From contig SLGN01000486.1 of the NCBI GenBank assembly GCA_007123695.1, positions 1-6,019 of the forward strand: a stretch of 6,019 bases of DNA. The letters are read 5' to 3'. How positions within the stretch are numbered: position 1 is the stretch's first letter; each line of letters begins with the position of its first letter. This stretch comes from Verrucomicrobiales bacterium (lineage in GTDB: Bacteria; Verrucomicrobiota; Verrucomicrobiia; Verrucomicrobiales; DEV007). The notes under the pieces were generated by a model. It ran no database searches. It had not been told where the DNA came from and saw only the letters and a list, made by a program, of their open reading frames with translations. A program made the position numbers and the translations under genes. Shown here one piece after another: positions 1 to 6,019 of this stretch.

Positions 1-2612
1 AGCGCGGCGCGGGCCTCGCCGAGCTCCTTCTGCTTCGCGGCAAAGGCGGCACCCGACTTCGCCGACGCTTCCTTCGCCGCAGTCTCGGCTGCGGTGGCCT
101 TGTCGAGGGACGCCTTGGACTCGGCCAGCTTTGCGGCGGCGGTCTCGGAGGCGGACTTCGTCTCGGCGCGGGCCTTTTCGGCAGCTGCGAGCGCAGCGAC
201 TTTCTCCTTCGCTTGCGCCTCGGCCTTGGCAAGGCGCGCGGCGCCGGCGGCAGCAAGGTCGGCGAGGGGCTTCAAGTTCGTCTCGGCGGCGGCGAGGGCG
301 GTCCCCTTCGCCTCGAGGTCCTTCTTCGCGGCCGCCACGGCGTTGGCCAGTTCGGAAACCCGCGCTTCCAGTTGCGCGGCGACTTCGACCGCCTGCTTCT
401 TCACCGACCCCGCCGAGGCAAGAGCGGCGGCGGCGGACTCGTTCGCCTTGGCCAACTCGGCCTCGCGGGCGACGGCGGCGTCGCGGGCTTTGACGAGTTC
501 GGGATCGGGAGCGGCGCCGTCCCTGGACGCTTCGGCGAGGGCGGCGGCGGCCTTTTCCTTGGCGGCGGCAGCGGCGGCGAGCGCCGCCTTGGCCGACTCG
601 GCTTGCTTGGAGGACTCGGCCAGCTTCGCGTCGGCTTCGCCGAGCACCTTCTTGGACTCGCCGAGCTTGGCAAAAGCCGCCGCGTGTTCGGCCTCCTTTG
701 CCTTGGCTGCGGCGGCGGAAGCGTCGCGTGCCTGGACCGCCGTGTTTCGCGCCGCGACGAGAGCGTCGTGCTTCTCCTTCTGCGCGGAGTCGAGGGCGGG
801 CTTCGCGGCCTCGGCCTTGGCAATCTCGGCAGCCTTGGAAGCGGCGGCGAAGGCTTCTTCGCGCTTCGCGAACTCGCCCGCGAGACGTTCGGCCTCGGCC
901 TGCTGGTTCTTGAGGCCGGCGGCGACCGCCGCAAGCGCCTCGGAGGCCTTCTGCAGGGCCGCCTTTTTCTCTTCGGCATCTTTTTGGAGACCCTCGGCCT
1001 GGGAGGCGAGGGCCTTGACCCCTGCGTCGGCCTTGGCGAGCGCGGCGTCGGCCGCTTCCTTGTCCTTGGTCGCGGCGTCGAGAGCCTTGGCCGACTCGCC
1101 TTCGGCGGTGCGCACGGCGGCGAGTTCGGTGGCGATCTTGCCGATTTCCTCCTCGAGCTTGGGCAACTCGCCGGTGAGTTCCTTGATCCGCTGTTCGGAA
1201 TAGGCCAACTGCGTCTCCACCGGCGGCGGGTTCGAATCGATCTGGGCAAGCTCGACGCCGTCCTCGACGTTCCACGCCTTCACCGCACCGTAGATATCGC
1301 CGGTGAAGACCCGCTTCGAGTCGTCGCTGATGGCGACGCTGAGAACGATGTCGTCGGAGGCGGCGATGGTGCTGATGGCAGCGCCGTCGCCCTTCCACAG
1401 TTTGACGTTCTTGTCACGGCCGACCGTGGCGATCGTCCCGTCGGCGGCGATATCGATGCCCTGAACTCCTCCGGGATGCGCATCCCAGCGCTTGATCTGG
1501 TTGCCGTTGTTCATCTCCCAGAGGATGACAAGCCCATCCTCGCCGCACGAGGCGAGCAGGTTGCCGTCGCGGCGCCACGCGAGGTCGGTGACGGCGTGGG
1601 TATGGCCTTTGAGGTTGTAGAACTCGTAGCCCGTCGCCGTTTCCCAGACGTAGAGACCGCCGTTCCGGTCGCCGGTGGCGTAGATCACTCCGTCGGGGCT
1701 GAAAGCCGCGCTGAGGAGCCAGTCGGTGTGCTTCTTCACGTTGCTGGAGAGCTCGCCGGAGACCGTGTCCCACAGCTTCACGTTGCGGGTCGGACCTCCC
1801 ATCACCGCCGTCTTGAGGTCGGGGGAGACGTCGGCGCCGAGGACGATGTCGAACTCGCGCCCCACTTCGATGACCCGCTCGCCGGTTTTTACGTCCCACG
1901 CGACGACGTTGCCCGACTTGCCCGCCCGGCCCCCGCCGCAGAAAAGGTAGGAACCGTTGGGGCTGAAGGAAAGGGTCTGGGGAAAGCCCTCGGGATAGGG
2001 CAGGACGCCGAGCAGGTCGAAATCCCGGGAGTGGTAGAGCAGAATCTGCTTCTGGCCGGCCACGGCGAGGATTGGGGCCCACGGGCTATGAGCCAGGGCG
2101 GGAACCGCATTGGGCCTCTCGGTGAAAATCGACGGCTCGAGCAGCAGGTGCTCGGGCATCGGCGGCGGTCCGTCCGGCTTCGCGGCGGAACTCACCGAGG
2201 TCAGATCGAGGGATGGCTTGCGTGCCTTTTTCGCGGACGAATCCTTCGTTTCAAGAAGACCGCCAGCGATCCAATTGGCGATGACCTTGAGTTCTTCGTC
2301 CGTCGCCTTGGTGCCGCGCGGCGGCATCACGGGCTCTTCCATGTGCGCGGCAAGCGTGTAGAGGCGCGATCCCTTGGGATCCTCGGAGACGGCGACGTCG
2401 CCGCCTGAGCCACCCGACATCGTAGCGCCGTAGCTGGCGAGATCGAGCCCCCCTTTGGCTTCGTCAGTGTTGTGGCAGTTCACGCACTTGGCCTCCAGGA
2501 TCGGAAAGACGTCGTCTTCAAAGGTGACCTTGGCACCCTCCTCGGCATGGAGGTGCGGAGCAGGAAGGGCGAGGACCGCAACGAGGGTCGCGAAAGATGC
2601 AATTCTCTTCAT
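1..2612 (-). CDS. Exported planctomycete-type cytochrome c / WD40 propeller / coiled-coil protein (C-terminus cut off by window edge)
   Basis: An open frame of 870 codons begins at ATG 2612 and leaves the window at base 1 without a stop. Residues 1-23 form a Sec signal (MKRIASF, a hydrophobic core, then LHA before EEG), which fixes the start; no upstream in-frame ATG was found in the stretch examined. A single c-type haem motif CVNCH (C43, C46, H47) is followed by GGLDL, VMPPRG (Met96 a possible distal ligand) and ELKVIANWIAGG, the pattern of the planctomycete cytochrome c domain (PSCyt1 type). Residues about 165-460 hold WD40-like repeats whose strand-c aromatic falls at Y193, W239, W281, W323, W365, W406 and W447, spaced 41-46 residues, consistent with one seven-bladed propeller. 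From about 466 onward there is a predicted coiled coil, roughly 36% Ala by hand count, with no Trp, Cys or Met. Likely periplasmic, covalently haem-bound and electron-transferring; the partner is unknown. A further domain may lie beyond the edge. Domain calls are confident, function is not. Confidence 0.93.
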   Translation of the reverse strand, partial: MKRIASFATLVAVLALPAPHLHAEEGAKVTFEDDVFPILEAKCVNCHNTDEAKGGLDLASYGATMSGGSGGDVAVSEDPKGSRLYTLAAHMEEPVMPPRGTKATDEELKVIANWIAGGLLETKDSSAKKARKPSLDLTSVSSAAKPDGPPPMPEHLLLEPSIFTERPNAVPALAHSPWAPILAVAGQKQILLYHSRDFDLLGVLPYPEGFPQTLSFSPNGSYLFCGGGRAGKSGNVVAWDVKTGERVIEVGREFDIVLGADVSPDLKTAVMGGPTRNVKLWDTVSGELSSNVKKHTDWLLSAAFSPDGVIYATGDRNGGLYVWETATGYEFYNLKGHTHAVTDLAWRRDGNLLASCGEDGLVILWEMNNGNQIKRWDAHPGGVQGIDIAADGTIATVGRDKNVKLWKGDGAAISTIAASDDIVLSVAISDDSKRVFTGDIYGAVKAWNVEDGVELAQIDSNPPPVETQLAYSEQRIKELTGELPKLEEEIGKIATELAAVRTAEGESAKALDAATKDKEAADAALAKADAGVKALASQAEGLQKDAEEKKAALQKASEALAAVAAGLKNQQAEAERLAGEFAKREEAFAAASKAAEIAKAEAAKPALDSAQKEKHDALVAARNTAVQARDASAAAAKAKEAEHAAAFAKLGESKKVLGEADAKLAESSKQAESAKAALAAAAAAKEKAAAALAEASRDGAAPDPELVKARDAAVAREAELAKANESAAAALASAGSVKKQAVEVAAQLEARVSELANAVAAAKKDLEAKGTALAAAETNLKPLADLAAAGAARLAKAEAQAKEKVAALAAAEKARAETKSASETAAAKLAESKASLDKATAAETAAKEASAKSGAAFAAKQKELGEARAA

Positions 2613-2620
2613 TTCAGGGC

Positions 2621-2647
2621 GATATATCCAGTTCCGGACGGGTTCAA
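2621..2647 (-). promoter_or_regulatory. Weak sigma70-like promoter candidate for the cytochrome/WD40 gene
   Basis: Read on the minus strand, TTGAAC (plus bases 2642-2647) is followed after 15 bases by TATATC (2621-2626). The spacer is shorter than the usual 17 bases, which weakens the call. The TATATC box ends only 8 bases before the ATG, so a start of transcription from it would fall at or beside the start codon and give a leaderless or nearly leaderless message. This fits the lack of a Shine-Dalgarno sequence before this gene, but is speculative. Confidence 0.25.
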
Positions 2648-2674
2648 GCCGTTCTGTTTTGAACGCAACGGCTT
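2646..2674. repeat. Perfect 8-bp inverted repeat, possible operator or hairpin
   Basis: AAGCCGTT at 2646-2653 is the exact reverse complement of AACGGCTT at 2667-2674, separated by 13 bases. It overlaps a second, mutually exclusive inverted pair, GTTCAA (2642-2647) and TTGAAC (2659-2664). It lies 34 to 62 bases upstream of the minus-gene start codon, where a repressor or activator site would be plausible. It is not followed by a T-run on either strand, so a Rho-independent terminator is unlikely. An 8-bp arm can arise by chance; function is inference. Confidence 0.4.
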
Positions 2675-2881
2675 TCAATCGCTCAATCCTACGATGAAAT
2701 CCGAGAAAGGTCGCGTAAAATTCGATCCCGAAATTGCGGCGTCCCGATGGCTCCAAGTGGCCATAGCCCTTTCCCGCACTCGGGTTCTACGCGAAAGCGC
2801 CTCTTGTTTCGAAGAGTGCCGCCCTTACTCTGAGACATCGTAACCACTCCCAGAACACAACACCCTCCGCCCCAAAAAATA

Positions 2882-4216
2882 ATGAAAGGCTGCAACGGAT
2901 ACCAGAAACAAGTTAGGACGAATCGCCGCGAATTCCTCCAAGTCGGCTTCGCGGCCGGTCTCGGCCTCTCCTTGCCCGAGCTTCTCAAGGTGGAGGCGAG
3001 AGCCCAAGCCAAGTTCTACGAATCCAAGGAAGGCGTGGCGAAGTCCCTGATCCACATCTACCTTCCCGGCGGATCGGCCCATCAGGAGACCTTTGATCCC
3101 AAGCCCTACGCCCCGGTTGAGTATCGCGGTCCCTACAATGCGATCAAGACGAACGTGGACGGAATCCAGTTCAGCGAAAATCTCAAGCACCTCGCCAAGG
3201 TGGCCGACAAGATGACTATCATTCGGTCAATGACCCACGGCGAGGCGGCCCACGAGCGCGGCACGCACAACATGTTCACTGGCTACCGTCCGAGTCCCGC
3301 GATCAACTTCCCCTCCTTCGGCGCGGTCGTCTCCCACGAGTTCGGCTCTCGCAAGAATCTGCCGCCCTACATCTGCATTCCCAACCAGCCTAACCAGTAT
3401 GCCGGCACGGGCTACCTCAGCTCGATGTACGGTCCCTTCTCCCTCGGCAGCGATCCCGCTGCGGACAAGGGATTCTCGGTGCGCGACCTCACTCTCCCCA
3501 AGGGAGTTGACGAAGCCCGCTTCGAGCGTCGCCGCTCCCTGCTTGAGACGGTGGACAGCCATTTCCGGAACATGGAGAAGGCCGACAACATCGACGCGAT
3601 GGACAGCTTCTACCAGAAGGCCTACAGCCTGATCGGTTCGGTCGAGGCCCGCGAGGCGTTCGATCTCCAGAAGGAGGACGACAAGATGAAGGACCGCTAC
3701 GGTCGCAACCAGGCGGGCATGCGGATGCTTCTTTCGCGCCGTCTCGTCGAATCCGGCGTCCGCCTCGTCACGATGACCTACGGTAGCTGGGACCACCACG
3801 ACCGCATCAAGAACGGCATCGCCAGCCAGGTGCCTCCCTTCGACCAGGCCCTCGCCGCCCTCCTCACCGACCTCGACGAGCGCGGACTTCTCGACACCAC
3901 CCTCGTGATGGTCTCGTCGGAGTTCGGTCGCACGCCGAAGATCAACAAGACCGACGGTCGCGACCACTGGCCCAAGGTGTTCTCCACCGTCCTCGCCGGC
4001 GGCGGCATCAAGCGCGGCTACGTCTACGGCAGCTCCGACTCGCTCGCGGCCGAACCCGACGAGAACCCGGTCGGGATCGAATCCTTCGCCAAGACCGTCT
4101 ACGCGCAGCTCGGCATCAACGCCGACAAGGAGCTCATCGCTCCCGGTCCCCGCCCCATGGAAATCGTGGACGGTGGCGAAATCATCGAAGACATCATCGA
4201 CAAGGCCTCCGCCTGA
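2882..4216 (+). CDS. Tat-exported DUF1501 family protein (alkaline phosphatase/sulfatase-like fold)
   Basis: A complete 444-residue protein, a typical length for DUF1501 (PF07394). The start at 2882 is the only ATG between an in-frame stop at 2831 and the twin-arginine signal, TNRREFLQVGFAAGLGLSL (R15, R16, then a hydrophobic stretch to about residue 35), which implies export in folded form. Family landmarks run in order: LPGGSAHQETFDPKP (61-75), IIRSMTHGEAAHERGTHNMFTGYRPSP (113-139), LLSRRLVESGVRLV (283-296), WDHH (303-306), DLDERGLLDTTLVMVSSEFGRTP (330-352) and GRDHWP (359-364). The Asp/His-rich WDHH, EFGRTP and GRDHWP blocks are those expected to build the metal site in the alkaline phosphatase-like fold; that assignment is from family knowledge, as is the fold. 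The substrate is unknown. No convincing ribosome binding site precedes it (A-rich CCCCAAAAAATA directly upstream). It lies 25 bases before the PPC protein gene on the same strand, so the two probably form an operon. Confidence 0.95.
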   Translation: MKGCNGYQKQVRTNRREFLQVGFAAGLGLSLPELLKVEARAQAKFYESKEGVAKSLIHIYLPGGSAHQETFDPKPYAPVEYRGPYNAIKTNVDGIQFSENLKHLAKVADKMTIIRSMTHGEAAHERGTHNMFTGYRPSPAINFPSFGAVVSHEFGSRKNLPPYICIPNQPNQYAGTGYLSSMYGPFSLGSDPAADKGFSVRDLTLPKGVDEARFERRRSLLETVDSHFRNMEKADNIDAMDSFYQKAYSLIGSVEAREAFDLQKEDDKMKDRYGRNQAGMRMLLSRRLVESGVRLVTMTYGSWDHHDRIKNGIASQVPPFDQALAALLTDLDERGLLDTTLVMVSSEFGRTPKINKTDGRDHWPKVFSTVLAGGGIKRGYVYGSSDSLAAEPDENPVGIESFAKTVYAQLGINADKELIAPGPRPMEIVDGGEIIEDIIDKASA

Positions 4217-4241
4217 TTTGGAAACCCCCACCCCACACGAC

Positions 4242-6019
4242 ATGAAACGTATTCTGAGCTTTCAGAGTGCGGCTTCGGTTCTCCTTCAGCGGGCGCTGCC
4301 GGTCCTCGGACTTGCGGCGTTCGCCCTTTCCGGGACAACCGCCGCCGCCGCCACCCCCGACCTCTCCACCACCCTGCCCCGCGGCGGCCAGGCGGGAACC
4401 GAGGTCAGGGTCTCTTTCATCGGGAATCGCCTTTCCGACGCCGAGGAGATCCTGTTCCACGAGCCCGGGCTCTCCGCCAAGGACATCGAAGTCGTCGATG
4501 CCAAAAAGGTCGACGCCACCATCGTGATCGCCCCGGACTGCCGCCTCGGCGAGCATCACGTGCGGGTGCGTTGCCGCTCCGGCATGAGCTACGCCCGCAA
4601 CTTCTGGGTCTCGCAGTTCCCCAACCACGACGAAGTCGAGCCCAACGACGATTTCGAGGATCCCCAAGTCATTCCTACGAACGTCACAATCGAGGCCGAA
4701 GCGAAGATCGAAGAAACCGACTATTATCAAGTGTCCGCGAAGAAGGGAGAGAGGCTTTCCATCGAAGTGGAGGGATTAAGAATCAACAACATCCGGCAGC
4801 AGATCGCGATCGATCCCTTCGTCGCGATCTTCAACAAGGCGGGCGAGGAACTCGCCTCCGCCGATGGATCGGCCCTCCTCAAGCAAGAGTCCGTTGTCTC
4901 ATTGGAGATCCCCGAGGACGGCGACTACGTCGTCGAAGTCCGCGACTCCGCCTACCAGGGCCGGGGCCGCTACCGCGCCCACATCGGAAACTTCCCCCGC
5001 CCCACGGCGATCTTTCCCGCCGGTGGCAAACCCGGTGAAGAGGTCGAGTTCACCCTCATCGGAGACGTCAAGGGTCCCTACAAGACCAAAGTCCGCCTCC
5101 CCGAAGAGACTCTCGAGGGCACCCACGGCGTCTTCGCCGAGAACGGCGGTCTTCTCCCTCCCTCCCCCAACCTCGTCCGGGTCAGCCCTCTCGAGAACGC
5201 CTTCGAGGTCGAGCCGAACAACACCAACGCCGAAGCCACCGGCGTCGGGGCCCTGCCCATCGCCATCAACGGCATCCTCGAAGAAGACGGCGATGTCGAT
5301 TTTTTCAAGTTTACCGCGAAGAAGGACCAGTCCTTCCAAATCCGCGTCTTCGCCAACCAGCTCGGAACCCCAGTGGATCCCGTGCTGACTGTCTACAATT
5401 CCCAAATGCGCTCGCTCGGATCGAATGACGACGCCGACGGCACCAAGGACAGCCGGGTCGATTTCAAGGCGCCCGAAGACGGGGAATACTACCTGCGCAT
5501 TCAGGACATGTTGAAGCGAGGCGGTCCCGACTTCGTCTACCGTATCGAGACCGTCGTCCCTGAGCGGACCATCGAAGTGACGATGCCCGAAATGCTTCGT
5601 CGCGACCTGCAGTATTTCAAGCAGTTCGACGTGCCTCAGGGCGGTTACTACGCCATGGTGGTGACGACAACCCGCCGCGGCGTCGCCTCGGACCTGAAAC
5701 TGGACATCCCCGGACTGCCCAAGGGAGTCACCGTCGAAGCCGGAATCGTTCCCCGGGCGGTGGGCCAGTTCCCCATCCTGCTCAAGGCTTCACCCGACGC
5801 GCCCATCGGCGGCGGGTTCCATGACCTCGTGGCCACCACCACCGAGGGAGATCCCCCCATCTCGGGACGCTTCGTCCAACCCCTCGACCTCGTCCGCGGG
5901 CCGCAGAACGGGGTCGAGTACTACACCCGCAAGTTCGACAAAGTCCCCGTATCCGTCGTCGAAGCCATCCCGTTCTCCGTCACCATCGAGCAACCGAAGG
6001 TGCCGATCGTGCGCAACGG
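4242..6019 (+). CDS. Exported protein with tandem TIG-like and PPC (pre-peptidase C-terminal) domains (C-terminus cut off by window edge)
   Basis: An open frame of 592 codons from ATG 4242 continues past the right edge. Residues 1 to about 37 form a long Sec signal (MKRILSF, hydrophobic VLGLAAFALS, then TTAAAA before TPD), which supports this start. Residues about 45-125 (LPRGGQAGTEVRVSFIGNRL) look like a TIG/Ig-like beta domain, followed by a PPC domain at about 131-245 that opens with EVEPNDD and closes with PEDGDYVVEVRDSAYQGRGRYRAHI. The arrangement repeats: a second TIG-like stretch from about 253 (PTAIFPAGGKPGEEVEFTLIG) and a second PPC at about 322-436, opening with EVEPNNT and including DVDFFKF and APEDGEYYLRIQD. 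Residues 440-592 are beta-rich and of no family I can name with confidence. PPC domains are non-catalytic beta-sandwiches of secreted proteins, so a binding or structural role at the cell surface is likely. It directly follows the DUF1501 gene, with only a weak GGA 18 bases upstream as ribosome binding site, suggesting a joint transcript. Confidence 0.92.
   Translation, partial: MKRILSFQSAASVLLQRALPVLGLAAFALSGTTAAAATPDLSTTLPRGGQAGTEVRVSFIGNRLSDAEEILFHEPGLSAKDIEVVDAKKVDATIVIAPDCRLGEHHVRVRCRSGMSYARNFWVSQFPNHDEVEPNDDFEDPQVIPTNVTIEAEAKIEETDYYQVSAKKGERLSIEVEGLRINNIRQQIAIDPFVAIFNKAGEELASADGSALLKQESVVSLEIPEDGDYVVEVRDSAYQGRGRYRAHIGNFPRPTAIFPAGGKPGEEVEFTLIGDVKGPYKTKVRLPEETLEGTHGVFAENGGLLPPSPNLVRVSPLENAFEVEPNNTNAEATGVGALPIAINGILEEDGDVDFFKFTAKKDQSFQIRVFANQLGTPVDPVLTVYNSQMRSLGSNDDADGTKDSRVDFKAPEDGEYYLRIQDMLKRGGPDFVYRIETVVPERTIEVTMPEMLRRDLQYFKQFDVPQGGYYAMVVTTTRRGVASDLKLDIPGLPKGVTVEAGIVPRAVGQFPILLKASPDAPIGGGFHDLVATTTEGDPPISGRFVQPLDLVRGPQNGVEYYTRKFDKVPVSVVEAIPFSVTIEQPKVPIVRN

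Larger units (their letters stand above)
2613..2881. promoter_or_regulatory. Divergent intergenic region between the cytochrome/WD40 gene and the DUF1501 gene
   Basis: This 269-base gap separates two genes transcribed away from each other, so it must hold the promoters for both unless transcription enters from elsewhere. It is visibly less GC-rich than the flanking genes, with T- and A-rich patches near 2655-2700 and 2870-2881. It contains a perfect 8-bp inverted repeat and a weak promoter-like pair facing the minus gene, listed separately. On the plus side the best I can find is TTGTTT (2804-2809) with TACTCT (2826-2831) 16 bases on, which is a poor match. Short open frames crossing the region on both strands look like chance extensions from the neighbouring genes. 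No tRNA, riboswitch or terminator was recognised. Confidence 0.6.

Noticed and set aside
94..1203. A 369-codon plus-strand open frame rich in Ala and Ser, opposite the coiled-coil part.
   Set aside because: It is a low-complexity shadow of the Ala/Lys/Glu-coding minus strand; stops are rare on both strands of such GC-rich repeats. No domain or export signal is visible.
1914..1937. GGGRAGKS in the WD40 protein (residues 226-233) fits the Walker A pattern GxxxxGKS.
   Set aside because: It lies in a loop between strands of propeller blade 2, just before NVVAWD, and not after a beta strand of a P-loop fold. No Walker B or other NTPase motif accompanies it, and glycine-rich loops are common at this place in planctomycete WD40 proteins.
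213..2408. A 731-codon plus-strand open frame opposite the cytochrome/WD40 gene, rich in Gly, Leu, Val and Asp.
   Set aside because: It is antisense to a gene with clear signal peptide, haem motif and WD40 repeats. Its glycine-rich composition is what the reverse complement of GCC- and GAG-biased codons yields, and it has no recognisable domain.
2773..2784. CCCG-CACT-CGGG mini hairpin in the intergenic region, considered as a terminator.
   Set aside because: The stem has only four pairs and no T-run follows; both flanking genes are transcribed away from it, so no terminator is expected.
2689..3012. A 107-codon minus-strand open frame spanning the intergenic region and the start of the DUF1501 gene.
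   Set aside because: It overlaps the Tat signal coding region on the opposite strand, has no recognisable motif, and is of a length expected by chance here.
4217..4241. C-rich spacer between DUF1501 and PPC genes, considered as a terminator or G-quadruplex on the other strand.
   Set aside because: It has no inverted repeat and only two C-runs, too few for a quadruplex; the 25-base gap fits simple co-transcription.
3227..4243. A 338-codon minus-strand open frame opposite the DUF1501 gene.
   Set aside because: The plus strand encodes a textbook DUF1501 protein across the same bases; the minus frame is Val/Gly/Asp/Glu-rich, as expected of an antisense shadow.

Overview
The window looks like part of a chromosome from a GC-rich bacterium of the Planctomycetota/Verrucomicrobiota group. 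The evidence is the gene content: a planctomycete-type cytochrome c domain joined to WD40 repeats, a Tat-exported DUF1501 protein, and an exported protein with PPC (bacterial pre-peptidase C-terminal) domains. These families recur together in those phyla. The particular DUF1501 sequence (long stretches such as HGEAAHERGTHNMFTGYRPSPA) reminds me most of Verrucomicrobiota, but this is recollection and not a search.

Layout: positions 1-2612 are filled by one large minus-strand gene that runs off the left edge. It encodes an exported cytochrome c, then an apparent seven-bladed WD40 propeller, then a very long Ala/Lys/Glu-rich predicted coiled coil. Positions 2613-2881 form a 269-base divergent intergenic region with a perfect 8-bp inverted repeat and weak promoter-like sequences. 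Position 2882 starts the plus-strand pair: a complete DUF1501 gene (2882-4216) and, 25 bases later, a PPC/TIG-like surface or periplasmic protein (from 4242) that runs off the right edge. Both edge genes are open reading frames without a stop in the window.

All three proteins carry export signals (Sec for the cytochrome/WD40 and PPC proteins, twin-arginine for DUF1501), so the locus appears to build a set of envelope or periplasmic proteins. The tandem pair is probably co-transcribed, and the divergent cytochrome gene may share its control region. The biochemical role of such loci is not established from sequence; a part in periplasmic redox-linked or hydrolytic metabolism is inference only. 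No RNA gene, mobile element, CRISPR array or clear terminator was seen. The window is a fairly ordinary example of an intriguing, poorly characterised gene neighbourhood, not clear evidence of a new system.
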